From Caenispirillum bisanense (GTDB lineage: Bacteria > Pseudomonadota > Alphaproteobacteria > Rhodospirillales > UBA2165), in the NCBI GenBank assembly GCA_945877815.1, contig CAMDWJ010000015.1, positions 30,776 to 94,775 of the forward strand: a stretch of DNA of 64,000 nucleotides. The letters run 5' to 3'. A program made the translations under genes and the position numbers. Positions 39,510-49,853 of the stretch are shown here, one piece after another (the first letter of the stretch is position 1; every line of letters starts with the position of its first letter). The notes beneath the pieces are model-generated. The model saw only the letters and a list, made by a program, of their open reading frames with translations, searched no databases and was not told where the DNA came from.

Positions 39510-40535
39510 TTACGCGCTGACGAAGCGCGGCAGGACTTCTTTCGCGAATAAGTCCATCGAACGCATCTCGGCTTCGTGACCGAGCGTGCCCCAAGCCATT
39601 TCGAGCATCATATAATTCGTGCCGGTTTCGCTGGCGCGTTTTTCGAGAAGTTCGCGCACCGTTGCGGGCGATCCGATGACCGTGGCGCCGAGCTTTCGAG
39701 CAGTTGCCAGATCGCCAACGATATGGCTCGGCTTGGTGCGCCATTTGAGCCAGAGATGTGCCAGCGAATCGTGAAAACGCAAGAAGGCGGGTGTTGCGAT
39801 GCGTTCGGCCTCTGCGTCCGTCTCGGCGACGAAAATATTGAGGGAGCTGCCGATGAAGGGCGTTTCTACGGTCATCTTGCGTTCTTTCCGCTCGGCGGCG
39901 TATTTCGGCCATATGTCGCGGTAGGTGTCGGCCTGGGCTTTCACCGCAGCGTTGGGACCGAGCGCCACGACATGGCAGCCACGCGCCGCGGAAAAGGCGA
40001 GGCTCGCGGGCGAACCGGCGCCGGACCAAAGCGGCGGGTGCGGACGCTGCAAGGGCTTCATCTCCATCGGCACGCCGTGGAAGTTATAGAAATGGCCCTG
40101 ATGGTCGAGCGTGTCGCGGGTCAGTCCCTTGAGCACGATGTCGAGGGTTTCCTCGTGGCGTGCATAACCTTCGATGGCATTGATGCCGAAATAGCCGACC
40201 TCGAACGGCGAGACGCCGCGTCCGACGCCGAAATCGAACCGGCCGCCGGAAAGGTGATCGAGCATGCAAATTTCCTCGATCAGCCGCAGCGGATGATACA
40301 GCGGCAGCAGGTGCACCATCGATCCGATGCGCAAGGTGGTCGTGCGCTGGATGGCGGCGGATAGGAAGATACCGGGCGAGGGTGCCATGCCGAGCGGTGT
40401 CCAATGATGTTCGGCGACATGGTAACCGTAGAAGCCGGCTTTCTCGGCGGCGCATAGGAGCTCAAGACGACCGGCATAGGTCGTGCTCGGCGCTTCGTCG
40501 CGCCGATCGATATGGTCGAACAGGCCGAATTTCAT
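39510..40535 (-). CDS. LLM class flavin-dependent oxidoreductase
   Basis: Luciferase-like: AEKAGFYGYHVAEHHWTPLGMAPSPGIFLSAAIQRTTTLRIGSMVHLLPLYHPLRLIEEICMLDHLSGGRFDFGVGRG. Confidence 0.9.
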   Translation of the reverse strand: MKFGLFDHIDRRDEAPSTTYAGRLELLCAAEKAGFYGYHVAEHHWTPLGMAPSPGIFLSAAIQRTTTLRIGSMVHLLPLYHPLRLIEEICMLDHLSGGRFDFGVGRGVSPFEVGYFGINAIEGYARHEETLDIVLKGLTRDTLDHQGHFYNFHGVPMEMKPLQRPHPPLWSGAGSPASLAFSAARGCHVVALGPNAAVKAQADTYRDIWPKYAAERKERKMTVETPFIGSSLNIFVAETDAEAERIATPAFLRFHDSLAHLWLKWRTKPSHIVGDLATARKLGATVIGSPATVRELLEKRASETGTNYMMLEMAWGTLGHEAEMRSMDLFAKEVLPRFVSA

Positions 40536-40642
40536 GTCGCCTCCCGAATACCCTTTTGCTTTTGTTCATCGATAATTGCCCGCGAGGGGCAAAGTCAATT
40601 AACATCCGCCAGCTTCTGAGTTGTTTGGGGTGGGGATTGACG

Positions 40643-41848
40643 ATGAACAGGTTCCATATCGTGTTCGGTTTTGCGGTCGCTGCACTGGGCGCATTGCCGT
40701 TTGCGGGCCCGGCGACGGCCGCAGACGGGCTCAAGCTCGGCGTACTGATGTCGATGACCGGCGGCCTGGGCTCGTATGGCGAGGTCGGACTCAATGGCGT
40801 GCGGCTCGCTGTCGAGGAAATGAACGCGGCGGGCGGCGTCAATCGCGGACAGGTGACGCTCGCCGTTGGTGACGATCAAACCTCGCCTCAGGCCGGCGTA
40901 GACGCGGCGAAACGTCTGGTCGATGTGGAGAAGGTAAACGCGATTATCGGCGCCTTATCGTCCGGCGTGACGATCCCGGTCGCGACGTCGGTTTCGGTTC
41001 CGGCAGGTATGCTCCAGATTTCGACGGCCTCGACCTCGCCGGAGATCACGACCCTCAAGGACAATGATTTGCTGTTCCGAACCGTGCCCACCGACGCGGT
41101 GCAAGGTGTTGCATTGGCGCAAGTGGCAAAGGAGAAGGGCGTCAAATCAATCTCCATCATTTATGTGAATAACGATTACGGTAAAGGCCTCGCCGAAGCT
41201 TTCACGAAGGCTTACGAGGGAAAGGTGACGCAATCCATCGCCTATGAGCCGAAGCAGGCGTCTTTCCGCGGCGAATTGCAAAAGGCGGCGCAAGGCTCTG
41301 CCGAAGTGTTGCTGTTGCTCGCCTATCCGGAGGATGGAATTCCGATCCTGAAGCAAGCGCTGGAAGGCGGCTTTTTCAAAAGATTTGCCCTTGCCGACGG
41401 TATGAAGGCGCCGGAAGTCGCGGCCTCCATCGGCGCGAAATTCGTCGAAGGCGCATTCGCGACCGCGCCGCAGGCGGCGGGCGAGGCTTCGGAAATCTTT
41501 AAGAAGCTCTACGAGAAACGTTTCAAGGAATTGCCGCCCAAACCCTATATCGATGCGGCCTACGATGCGGCGATTCTGGTCGGCCTCGCAGCCGTGAAGG
41601 CGAAGTCGAGCGATCCGAAGGCAATCCGGGACGCGCTGCGCTTCGTCGCCAATGCGCCGGGCGAGCAGATCAAGCCCGGCGAATTTGCCAAGGCCAAAAA
41701 GCTTTTGGAAGCGGGACAGGACATCGATTATGTCGGCGCCGGCGGGCCGCAGAATTTCGATGCGGCGGGCGATGTGGTCGGCACCTACGCGCACTGGGAA
41801 TTCAAGGACGGGAAGATCGTCACGGTCAAGGTGTTCGGGCCTAAATAA
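40643..41848 (+). CDS. Branched-chain amino acid-type ABC transporter substrate-binding protein
   Basis: Signal peptide; LKLGVLMSMTGGLGSYGEVGLNGVRLAVEEMNAAGGV. Confidence 0.9.
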   Translation: MNRFHIVFGFAVAALGALPFAGPATAADGLKLGVLMSMTGGLGSYGEVGLNGVRLAVEEMNAAGGVNRGQVTLAVGDDQTSPQAGVDAAKRLVDVEKVNAIIGALSSGVTIPVATSVSVPAGMLQISTASTSPEITTLKDNDLLFRTVPTDAVQGVALAQVAKEKGVKSISIIYVNNDYGKGLAEAFTKAYEGKVTQSIAYEPKQASFRGELQKAAQGSAEVLLLLAYPEDGIPILKQALEGGFFKRFALADGMKAPEVAASIGAKFVEGAFATAPQAAGEASEIFKKLYEKRFKELPPKPYIDAAYDAAILVGLAAVKAKSSDPKAIRDALRFVANAPGEQIKPGEFAKAKKLLEAGQDIDYVGAGGPQNFDAAGDVVGTYAHWEFKDGKIVTVKVFGPK

Positions 41849-41886
41849 GAGTCGCCAAATCGCCTAACGCTTAGGGAGTCATCGTA

Positions 41887-43041
41887 ATGCCGTCGATCAA
41901 ATCGCCGACGCTAGCCGATACGTGGGCGAATAAATGGGAGAAGCACGCCAAGCGCGATCTCTATCCCTTCACCTTCGTGCCTTACGTCGATGCGAAACGG
42001 ATCATGGAGAAAGTGATCCCGATTTTCGAAAGCGATATGGACGCCTACACTCGCGAGTTCGCGGCCGCCGCCGAACCCTATGAGAAACTTGCGTGCGAAG
42101 CCGAAGCCAAGGGCGACGGGGCGACGGCGCAGGACAATTATCTCAAGGCTTACGGGCTTTACCGCACCGCGCGGTTCCCCTGCATGAACACGCCGGCCAA
42201 GATCGATGCCTATCGCAAGTCGCAGATGTGCGTGCTCAAGGCCTGGAGCTTCGACGAGGTTCCGCCCGAACGGATCGAGATGCCGTTCAAGGGGCGGCCC
42301 GGCGAAGGCAACGCCGTTGTGGGCTATTTGCGCGTCCCCAAGAACGCGAAGTGGCCGGCGCCGGTGGCCATCGTGTGGGCAGGCATCGATACCTTCAAGG
42401 AAGACAATCTGCATCGCTCGGTGATGCTGTTCGAGGGGGGCATCGCGACCTTGCTGATCGACATGCCGGGCACCGGCGATTCCCCCATCAAGGGATCGGA
42501 GGATGCCGAACGGCAGTGGGATGCAGTCTTGGATTGGATCGAGACGCGGCCTGATCTCGATTCAACCCGCGTCGGCGGCTGGGGCGGCAGCTTCGGCGGC
42601 TATTGGGCGACCAAGGTCGCGCATACCCATAAGGATCGTTTCCGCGGGGTGATCAGCCAGGGCGGCGGCGCGCATCTCGTGTTTTCGGCGCCCGAGATCG
42701 AGCGCGCGCAAAAAAATGGAATTCCCTGGGGGCAATCGGAGACGCGCGGCAATGCCTTCGGCTGTCCGACGCATGAAGGGTGGCTCGCCTATGCGCCGCG
42801 TCTATCGTTGCTCGATCAGGGCATTCTCGACAGACCCAGCACGTCGCTGTTGTGCGTGAACGGGGTGAAGGACCCGATCACGCCGATCGCGGACTATTAT
42901 CTCGTGCTCGAACACGGTAATCCGAAGGAAGCGCGCTTCGTCGCCAACGGCGCGCATATGGGCCGCCCGATGGACGGTAGCCCCGATCCGACCGACGGCA
43001 TCATCCTCGATTGGATGAAGCGCAAGCTAGAGGTCCACTGA
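41887..43041 (+). CDS. Alpha/beta hydrolase (FrsA/esterase-like)
   Basis: Nucleophile elbow GGWGGSFGGYWA; FEGGIATLLIDMPGTGDSP. Confidence 0.85.
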   Translation: MPSIKSPTLADTWANKWEKHAKRDLYPFTFVPYVDAKRIMEKVIPIFESDMDAYTREFAAAAEPYEKLACEAEAKGDGATAQDNYLKAYGLYRTARFPCMNTPAKIDAYRKSQMCVLKAWSFDEVPPERIEMPFKGRPGEGNAVVGYLRVPKNAKWPAPVAIVWAGIDTFKEDNLHRSVMLFEGGIATLLIDMPGTGDSPIKGSEDAERQWDAVLDWIETRPDLDSTRVGGWGGSFGGYWATKVAHTHKDRFRGVISQGGGAHLVFSAPEIERAQKNGIPWGQSETRGNAFGCPTHEGWLAYAPRLSLLDQGILDRPSTSLLCVNGVKDPITPIADYYLVLEHGNPKEARFVANGAHMGRPMDGSPDPTDGIILDWMKRKLEVH

Positions 43042-43045
43042 TTCG

Positions 43046-43558
43046 TCAGATTGGCACGCCTTCGTGTCGCAGCAGCCATTGTTTGCGGCGTAACCCGCCG
43101 CCGTAACCGGTGAGCGCGGCGTTGGCGCCGATTACGCGATGGCACGGCACGACGATGCCGATGGGATTGGCGCCGTTCGCCGCCCCTACGGCGCGCACCG
43201 CCTTGGGTCGACCGATTGCGGCGGCCAATGTACCGTAGCTGACGGTGTTCCCGGCGGGGATGTTGCGCAGCGCTGCCCAGACCGCGCGTTGAAACGGCGT
43301 TCCCGCAGTTTCGACGGTCAGCGCGTCGATGGCGGTCAGCTCGCAGGCGAAATAGGCGTCGAGTGCCCGCCGTGCGGGTGAGGGATGAAGCGCCTCGCTG
43401 ATGGCGAAGTTCGTGCCGTAATGAAGCCGCAGCAGGCGGTTCAGGCGGTTTTCGTAGTCGTCCCAATCGAGCGCGCGCAGGCGGTTCTCTTCGTCGGTGA
43501 GGACGAGCATCGTGCCGATGGGCGTGGCGATACGTTCGAGGACGAGCGCGAGGCGCAT
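43046..43558 (-). CDS. Methylated-DNA--[protein]-cysteine S-methyltransferase
   Basis: Active site NPIGIVVPCHRVIG; GTPFQRAVWAALRNIPAGNTVSYGTLA. Confidence 0.93.
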   Translation of the reverse strand: MRLALVLERIATPIGTMLVLTDEENRLRALDWDDYENRLNRLLRLHYGTNFAISEALHPSPARRALDAYFACELTAIDALTVETAGTPFQRAVWAALRNIPAGNTVSYGTLAAAIGRPKAVRAVGAANGANPIGIVVPCHRVIGANAALTGYGGGLRRKQWLLRHEGVPI

Positions 43559-43560
43559 CT

Positions 43561-44484
43561 TCACAGTTTTTCCGGCAACAGACCCTTGGGTCGGAAGATC
43601 AGCACGAGTTGGACGAGCAAGCCGATCAGCAGCAGGCGAAGGGCGCCCGCTTGGGTGACGAATTCGAGCGGCAGGCGATTGGTGAGGATTTCCGTGCCCG
43701 ACCAAATCAGCCAGATGACGAAGGAACCAAGGATCGCGCCGCGATTGTTGCCGCTGCCGCCCGCGATCAGCATGACCCAGACGAGGAAGGTAGAGAAATT
43801 TGGGCCGAAGGCCTCGGGGCTGATGAAACCGAAAAAGTGCGCGTAGAGCGCGCCGCCCAACCCCATGAACGCGGCGCCCAATACGAAGGCTTCAAGCCGC
43901 GCGCGCGCGACATCCTTGCCCGCGGCCGTCGCCCCGCGTTCGTTTTCGCGGATCGCCAGTTGCAACCGTCCCCACGGCGAAGCGCGCGCGGCTTCGATGG
44001 CGGCATAGGCCAGAGCGAGACAGAGTGCGACGACCGACAGCATGATCCAGGCGTTGGGTCCGAACCATTCGCCGGCTGGTCGGGGAATGGCTTGGATGCC
44101 GCGTACGCCGTTTGTCAGCCAGTCTTCGTTCTTCACCACGAGGCGGATGGTTTCGGCGACGCCGATGGTGGCAATGGCGAGATAGTCGGTGCGCAAGCCC
44201 GCGGTGATCCATCCAACGGCCCAGGCCGCGAGCGCGGAGAATGCAATCGCGGCGAAGAGCCCGACAATGATCGGCATGTCGAAGCCGCCGAGGCGGGTGG
44301 CGACCTGCGGGCTGGTGAGGATCGCCGAGGCGTAGGCGCCGATCGCGAAAAATCCGGCGATGCCGAAGTTGAGCTGGCCGGACAGGCCCCACTGCACATT
44401 GAGACCGAGGGCGACCACGGCAAAGATGCCGGCGAAGGTCGCGAAGAAGATCGCGTAGTTGAGCAGGCCGCCAAGCTCCATCAC
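43561..44484 (-). CDS. Branched-chain amino acid-type ABC transporter permease (LivM)
   Basis: GLNVQWGLSGQLNFGIAGFFAIGAY; IRENERGATAAGKD. Confidence 0.9.
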   Translation of the reverse strand: MMELGGLLNYAIFFATFAGIFAVVALGLNVQWGLSGQLNFGIAGFFAIGAYASAILTSPQVATRLGGFDMPIIVGLFAAIAFSALAAWAVGWITAGLRTDYLAIATIGVAETIRLVVKNEDWLTNGVRGIQAIPRPAGEWFGPNAWIMLSVVALCLALAYAAIEAARASPWGRLQLAIRENERGATAAGKDVARARLEAFVLGAAFMGLGGALYAHFFGFISPEAFGPNFSTFLVWVMLIAGGSGNNRGAILGSFVIWLIWSGTEILTNRLPLEFVTQAGALRLLLIGLLVQLVLIFRPKGLLPEKL

Positions 44485-44494
44485 GCCACCTTTA

Positions 44495-45355
44495 TCATGT
44501 TTGGCTCCTCACGATACCGGTCGGGCGCCAGATCAGCACGACGATCATGATGATAAAAGCGACGGCTGGCTTATATGCGGGTTCGATCACGGCGGTCGAT
44601 AGTTCCTCGACGATTCCGATCAGCAATCCTCCCGCGATCGCGCCGTAAGGCCGCCCGATGCCGCCGACGATGGCGGCCGCGAACATCGGCAGCAGGATAT
44701 TCCAACATAAAAGCGGATTGAGTTGCGTATCGAGTGCCAGGAACACGCCGCCCGCCGCGGCCAGCGCGCCTCCGATCGCCCAGGTCCAGACCACGACGCG
44801 CTCGGTATCGACGCCGCTAACGCGCGCAAGATCTGGATCGTCGCTCATGGCGCGCATCGCCTTGCCGAGGCGGGTATAGGTGAGGAACAGATGGAAGGCG
44901 ACGATGATGGCCACCGTGCAGCCAACGATCATCACGTGATCCGGTTTGATGCGGATGTCGAACAGCACGTAAGGAATGCTGATGCCTGATTCGTAGACAT
45001 GGTTGCCGGGCCCCCAGATGAGCTGGATCGCGCTGCGCAGAACCAGCGCCATCCCGAAGGATGAAATCAGCAAGATCACCGGCCGTGCGCGCCGGAAGCG
45101 GCGATAGAATAGCCAGTCGATGGCGATGGCCGTTGCCGCGGTTCCGATCATGGCGAGGGGCAGTGCGGCCAGGACCGGAAGTTGCAGCGCACTGATGGCG
45201 GCAAGTGCCAGATAGGCGCCGAGCGTCATCATGTCGCCATGCGCGAGGTGCGCGAAGCGCAGGATGCCGAAGATCACCGAAATGCCGATTCCTCCAAGCG
45301 CGAAGATCGCGCCTGACACGATTCCGAAAACGATGAGCTGAACGAAATCGGTCAT
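44495..45355 (-). CDS. Branched-chain amino acid-type ABC transporter permease (LivH)
   Basis: IFALGGIGISVIFGILRFAHLAHGDMMTLGAYLALA; MRAMSDDPDLARVSGVD. Confidence 0.9.
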   Translation of the reverse strand: MTDFVQLIVFGIVSGAIFALGGIGISVIFGILRFAHLAHGDMMTLGAYLALAAISALQLPVLAALPLAMIGTAATAIAIDWLFYRRFRRARPVILLISSFGMALVLRSAIQLIWGPGNHVYESGISIPYVLFDIRIKPDHVMIVGCTVAIIVAFHLFLTYTRLGKAMRAMSDDPDLARVSGVDTERVVVWTWAIGGALAAAGGVFLALDTQLNPLLCWNILLPMFAAAIVGGIGRPYGAIAGGLLIGIVEELSTAVIEPAYKPAVAFIIMIVVLIWRPTGIVRSQT

Positions 45356-45358
45356 CTC

Positions 45359-46063
45359 TCACGCACCCAAAAACAGATCGGCGATGTCGGTGCGGGCGAG
45401 AAGGTTGTGAGCTTCGTCTTCTAGTCGCACGCGACCCATGACCATCACGACGCCCCGGTCGGCCCGGCGCAAGGCAGCTTTTGCATTCTGTTCGACCATC
45501 AGAACACCGATGCCGAGCGAGCGGATCTCGACGATCTTCTCGAGCGTTTCGTCGACGAGCCTCGGCGCCAGCGCGGCGGTCGGTTCATCCAGCAGTAGCA
45601 GTTTGGGCTCGATCATTAGCGCTCGACCCATCGCCAACATCTGGCGTTCGCCGCCGGACAGCGAGCCCGCGCGCTGCGCTCGTCGCAGCCGCAATTGCGG
45701 AAATATTTCGTAGATAGCGGTTTTGCGCTTACCGTCGTCGCGTTTGAGGTATGCACCCATGTCGAGATTCTCGTCGACGGTGAGGGACGGAAATACGTTG
45801 CGTTCCTGTGGCACGTAAGCGAGCCCGCGCTCGGCGACCAAATCGGCGCGCATATTCGTGATATCCTCGCCGTTGAAGCGGATATTACCCACGCGTACGC
45901 GGACTAATCCGAAGACGGCTTTCATCAAGGTCGATTTGCCGGCGCCATTCGGTCCAATAATGACGACGATCTCCGGCCCAGAGATCCGCAAATCGGCACC
46001 GTTCAGGATATCGGCTGTCCCGTAGCCGCCGTGAACGGCTTCGATTGCCAGCAGATCGCTCAC
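45359..46063 (-). CDS. Branched-chain amino acid-type ABC transporter ATP-binding protein (LivF)
   Basis: IIGPNGAGKSTLMKAVFGL, LSGGERQMLAMGRALMIEPKLLLLDEPTAALAP; GTG start. Confidence 0.9.
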   Translation of the reverse strand: MSDLLAIEAVHGGYGTADILNGADLRISGPEIVVIIGPNGAGKSTLMKAVFGLVRVRVGNIRFNGEDITNMRADLVAERGLAYVPQERNVFPSLTVDENLDMGAYLKRDDGKRKTAIYEIFPQLRLRRAQRAGSLSGGERQMLAMGRALMIEPKLLLLDEPTAALAPRLVDETLEKIVEIRSLGIGVLMVEQNAKAALRRADRGVVMVMGRVRLEDEAHNLLARTDIADLFLGA

Positions 46064-46827
46064 GCCGCGTCTCCGCCTACGCCGAAATAGGCGTCGCGCA
46101 CACGCGCGTCGCGCCGCACCGCATCCATCGTTCCCTGCGTCAGCACGCGGCCTTCCGTCATGACGATCACCGGATCGCACAATTCGGCCACCACATCCAT
46201 GTCATGTTCGATGATGCAAAAGGTATAGCCGCGCTCGCGATTGAGGCGTCGGATGGCATCGGTCAACCGTGTGAGCAAGAAGCGATTTACGCCGGCGCCT
46301 GGTTCGTCCAACAGCACGACCTTGGGTTCGCACATCATTGTGCGGCCCAATTCCAGTAGCTTCTTCTGGCCGCCGGACAAGGTTCCCGCCGCGGCATCGG
46401 CTAGATCGCCGAGGCTGAGGAAGGCGAGCACGTCGTCGACCTTGGAGCGGATCCGTTCCTCTTCAGCTTCAATGCGACGTCGCGCGAACCAAGTGGCGAG
46501 CAGATTCTCGCCTGTCTGGTCGGCCGGCACGACCATCAGGTTCTCGCGCACGCTGAGCTGAGGGAATTCCTGCGGCACTTGGAACGTGCGCACCAGGCCG
46601 AGCGGGACTCGGTCATGTGCGGCGAGGGCGGTGATGTCGACGCTGCCGAGGCGAACGGTTCCAGAATTAGGGGGACTCGTGCCGGCGATGACATCGAACA
46701 GGGTCGATTTGCCGGCACCGTTCGGGCCAATCAGCCCGGTAATCGCTCCGGCGATAACGGAGAGGGAACAGCCGTCGAGTGCCGCGACGCCGCCGAAGGA
46801 TTTGTGGATATTTTCAACGACGATCAT
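46060..46827 (-). CDS. Branched-chain amino acid-type ABC transporter ATP-binding protein (LivG)
   Basis: LIGPNGAGKSTLFDVIAG, TLSGGQKKLLELGRTMMCEPKVVLLDEPGAGVN. Confidence 0.9.
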   Translation of the reverse strand: MIVVENIHKSFGGVAALDGCSLSVIAGAITGLIGPNGAGKSTLFDVIAGTSPPNSGTVRLGSVDITALAAHDRVPLGLVRTFQVPQEFPQLSVRENLMVVPADQTGENLLATWFARRRIEAEEERIRSKVDDVLAFLSLGDLADAAAGTLSGGQKKLLELGRTMMCEPKVVLLDEPGAGVNRFLLTRLTDAIRRLNRERGYTFCIIEHDMDVVAELCDPVIVMTEGRVLTQGTMDAVRRDARVRDAYFGVGGDAA

Positions 46828-46887
46828 GGTCGGTGCGCCAGGCTCAGGGCTTGCCCGCGCGCGATGCGCATGGACCGAGGGCGGAGC

Positions 46888-47343
46888 TTAAGACTTCTTT
46901 CCGCGCTGCTTGCGCGTGGTGTCGCGCCCGAGCCCGATATTCTTGGCGAAGTCTGACCTTTGCTTGGCATAATTTGGCGCGACCATTGGGTAATCGGGCG
47001 GCAGCCCCCATTTGGCTCGATATTCGTCTGGGGTCAAATTGTAGTTGGTGCGCAAATAGCGCTTCAACATCTTGAGCTGTTTGCCGTCTTCGAGACAGAT
47101 GATGTATTCGGGAGTGATCGAGCGTTTGACCGAGATCGCCGGCTTCGCTGCGGCACCGCGTTCGAAGACGCTCGCACCGGCAGTACCGCCATCGAGATTA
47201 CTCAGTGAATTGAAAACAGTATTGATGAGGTCGCTCAATTGTTCGCCGGCGACCTTATTGCGACCCAGGTAGGACGCCACGATTTCAGTCGCATAGCGAA
47301 GGAGCTCTGCGCGCGACACCTCTCGTGACCGTTCGTCTGCCAT
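46888..47343 (-). CDS. MucR family transcriptional regulator
   Basis: SVKRSITPEYIICLEDGKQLKMLKRYLRTNYNLTPDEYRAKWGLPPDYPMVAPNYAKQRS. Confidence 0.93.
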   Translation of the reverse strand: MADERSREVSRAELLRYATEIVASYLGRNKVAGEQLSDLINTVFNSLSNLDGGTAGASVFERGAAAKPAISVKRSITPEYIICLEDGKQLKMLKRYLRTNYNLTPDEYRAKWGLPPDYPMVAPNYAKQRSDFAKNIGLGRDTTRKQRGKKS

Positions 47344-47599
47344 TCTTCTTGGTCCCCTAAAGCAAAATGGGATTTGATTTGAGGACTATAATTACGGGTT
47401 GTTGAATTTTCATCATCTTTTATTTCATAAACGCCAGTTTCACTTGGTTGTGAAGCGAAAATCTGATCGAAGAACGGAGTTGGATCGAAATCCGTAAGCC
47501 CAATTCCCGAAATCCCGCGATACGTTGTGTTGGACTGAATAAGCGCGCCGATATATGGTAGGGTGGAATTTATCGTCGCCTCGGATTTTCGAATTTGTC

Positions 47600-48049
47600 A
47601 TGGACGCCGTGCGCCAGGAACCCATTGTAATCGCGTGCGATCACGCAGGCGTGGAACTCAAGGAAATCTTGGCTGCCGATTTGCGCGCTGCTGGTTTTGC
47701 CGTTTTTGACTTGGGCACGAATGGTCCGGATTCCGTCGACTATCCCGATTTTGGCAATAAATTGGCCGAAGCGATCCAGCGCGGCGATGCCAAGCGGGGC
47801 GTCCTCATTTGCGGTACCGGCATTGGCATCTCCATCGCCGCCAACCGGCATTCCCATATCCGAGCGGCGGTTGTCCACAATACAACTGTAGCGCGTCTCG
47901 CGCGTCTCCATAACGATGCCAATGTGATCGCGTTCGGCGCGCGCATCGTCGGAAGCGAAGTGGCGCGCGATTGCCTCAAGGTTTTCCTCGAAACCGAATT
48001 CGAGGGTGGGCGCCATGAGCGGCGCATCGACAAGCTTACCGTTTCCTGA
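47600..48049 (+). CDS. rpiB: Ribose 5-phosphate isomerase B
   Basis: [16 protein letters not shown]...[17 protein letters not shown]. Confidence 0.93.
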   Translation: MDAVRQEPIVIACDHAGVELKEILAADLRAAGFAVFDLGTNGPDSVDYPDFGNKLAEAIQRGDAKRGVLICGTGIGISIAANRHSHIRAAVVHNTTVARLARLHNDANVIAFGARIVGSEVARDCLKVFLETEFEGGRHERRIDKLTVS

Positions 48050-48063
48050 ACAAAGGCGAATTT

Positions 48064-49371
48064 ATGTCTGTTTCTCAATCCAGCGCCCAGGCTGAGCACT
48101 CAAATTACTTCAACCAAGGGCTCGCTGAACGCGATCCGGCGATCTTCAAGGCGATCGGCCTCGAACTTGGTCGGCAGCAAGAGCGGATCGAACTGATTGC
48201 ATCCGAGAACATCGTGTCGCGCGCCGTTCTCGAGGCTCAGGGCTCGGTGATGACCAATAAATACGCCGAAGGTTATCCGGGTAAGCGCTATTACGGTGGT
48301 TGCGAATTCGTCGATATCGCCGAAGACCTCGCGATCGAGCGCGCCAAAAAGCTCTTCGGCTGCTCCTACGCCAATGTGCAGCCGCATTCGGGCTCGCAGG
48401 CGAACCAGGAAACGATGGCGGCGTTGTTGCAGCCTGGCGATACGATCATGGGCCTGTCGCTCGCTGCGGGCGGGCATCTCACCCACGGCGCGCCGCCCAA
48501 TCTGTCGGGCAAATGGTTTAAGGCTGTTCAATACGGCGTACGCCAGCAAGATTGCCGTATCGACATGGATCAGGTCCGCGACCTCGCACTGGCGAACAAG
48601 CCACGCATGATCATCGCCGGTGGATCGGCTTATCCGCGCATCATCGATTTCGCGGCCTTCCGCGCTATCGCCGATGAAGTGGGGGCCTACTTCATGGTCG
48701 ATATGGCCCATTTTGCGGGTCTTGTGGCCGCTGGCGTTCATCCAAGTCCTCTGCCGCATGCTCATATTGTGACCTCGACGACACATAAAACGCTGCGCGG
48801 CCCGCGCGGTGGCCTCGTACTCTCCAACGATGCGGAGATCGGGAAGAAGGTCAATTCAGCGGTGTTCCCGATGATGCAGGGCGGCCCACTGATGCATGTC
48901 ATTGCAGCCAAGGCGGTTGCCTTCGGCGAAGCTTTGACGCCGGAATTCAAGACCTATGCGAGCAACGTCGTCGCGAATGCCAAAACGCTGGCAGCCAAAT
49001 TGGCGGAGCGTGGATGCGCCATCGTTTCGGGCGGCACCGACACGCATTTGATGCTCGTCGATCTGCGCTCAAAAAAGCTGACCGGAAAGGCGGCTGAGGC
49101 GTCTCTCGAAAAAGCGGGACTGACCTGCAATAAAAATGGGATACCGTTCGATCCCGAAAAACCGACGGTCACATCGGGTGTGCGACTCGGCACGCCGGCC
49201 GGCACGACGCGAGGCTTTGGCCTGGCCGAGTTCACCCAGATCGGTTCGATCATTGCGGACGTTCTCGATGGTCTCGTTGCCCATCCGGATGACAATTCGG
49301 CGGCCGAATCTGCGGCTGTGACCAAGACGCGTGAACTTTGTAAACGATTTCCGATCTATAATGGCCGATAG
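48064..49371 (+). CDS. glyA: Serine hydroxymethyltransferase
   Basis: [39 protein letters not shown]...[14 protein letters not shown]. Confidence 0.97.
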   Translation: MSVSQSSAQAEHSNYFNQGLAERDPAIFKAIGLELGRQQERIELIASENIVSRAVLEAQGSVMTNKYAEGYPGKRYYGGCEFVDIAEDLAIERAKKLFGCSYANVQPHSGSQANQETMAALLQPGDTIMGLSLAAGGHLTHGAPPNLSGKWFKAVQYGVRQQDCRIDMDQVRDLALANKPRMIIAGGSAYPRIIDFAAFRAIADEVGAYFMVDMAHFAGLVAAGVHPSPLPHAHIVTSTTHKTLRGPRGGLVLSNDAEIGKKVNSAVFPMMQGGPLMHVIAAKAVAFGEALTPEFKTYASNVVANAKTLAAKLAERGCAIVSGGTDTHLMLVDLRSKKLTGKAAEASLEKAGLTCNKNGIPFDPEKPTVTSGVRLGTPAGTTRGFGLAEFTQIGSIIADVLDGLVAHPDDNSAAESAAVTKTRELCKRFPIYNGR

Positions 49372-49400
49372 TCCGGGGGTTCGGTCGAGGAGGGGGTTCC

Positions 49401-49853
49401 ATGCGCTGTCCGTTTTGCGGTCATGAAGATTCACAGGTCAAGGACTCACGTCCAACGGAGGATAGCGCGTCCATTCGCAGACGGCGCTCGTGTCCGGAAT
49501 GCGGCGCACGCTGGACGACCTTCGAGCGCGTTCAACTGCGCGAACTGACGGTCACAAAGAAGGGCGGCAAGAAGGAGCCGTTCGATCGCGACAAGCTCGC
49601 GCGATCTCTCAAGATCGCCTTACAGAAGCGTCCGGTCGAGGAAGATCAGATCGAGCGTATCGTCAATTCGATCCAGCGTCGTCTTGAAAGCCTGGGCGAG
49701 TCCGAATTGCCGTCAAAGGTGATCGGTGAGATCGTGATGGACGTGTTGGCCGATCTCGATCCTGTCGCCTATGTGCGGTTCGCCTCGGTCTATCGCAATT
49801 TCCGCGAGGCCAAGGACTTCGAAAAGTTCATCGGGACATTGAGTGACGAGTGA
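49401..49853 (+). CDS. nrdR: Transcriptional repressor NrdR
   Basis: [44 protein letters not shown]. Confidence 0.96.
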   Translation: MRCPFCGHEDSQVKDSRPTEDSASIRRRRSCPECGARWTTFERVQLRELTVTKKGGKKEPFDRDKLARSLKIALQKRPVEEDQIERIVNSIQRRLESLGESELPSKVIGEIVMDVLADLDPVAYVRFASVYRNFREAKDFEKFIGTLSDE

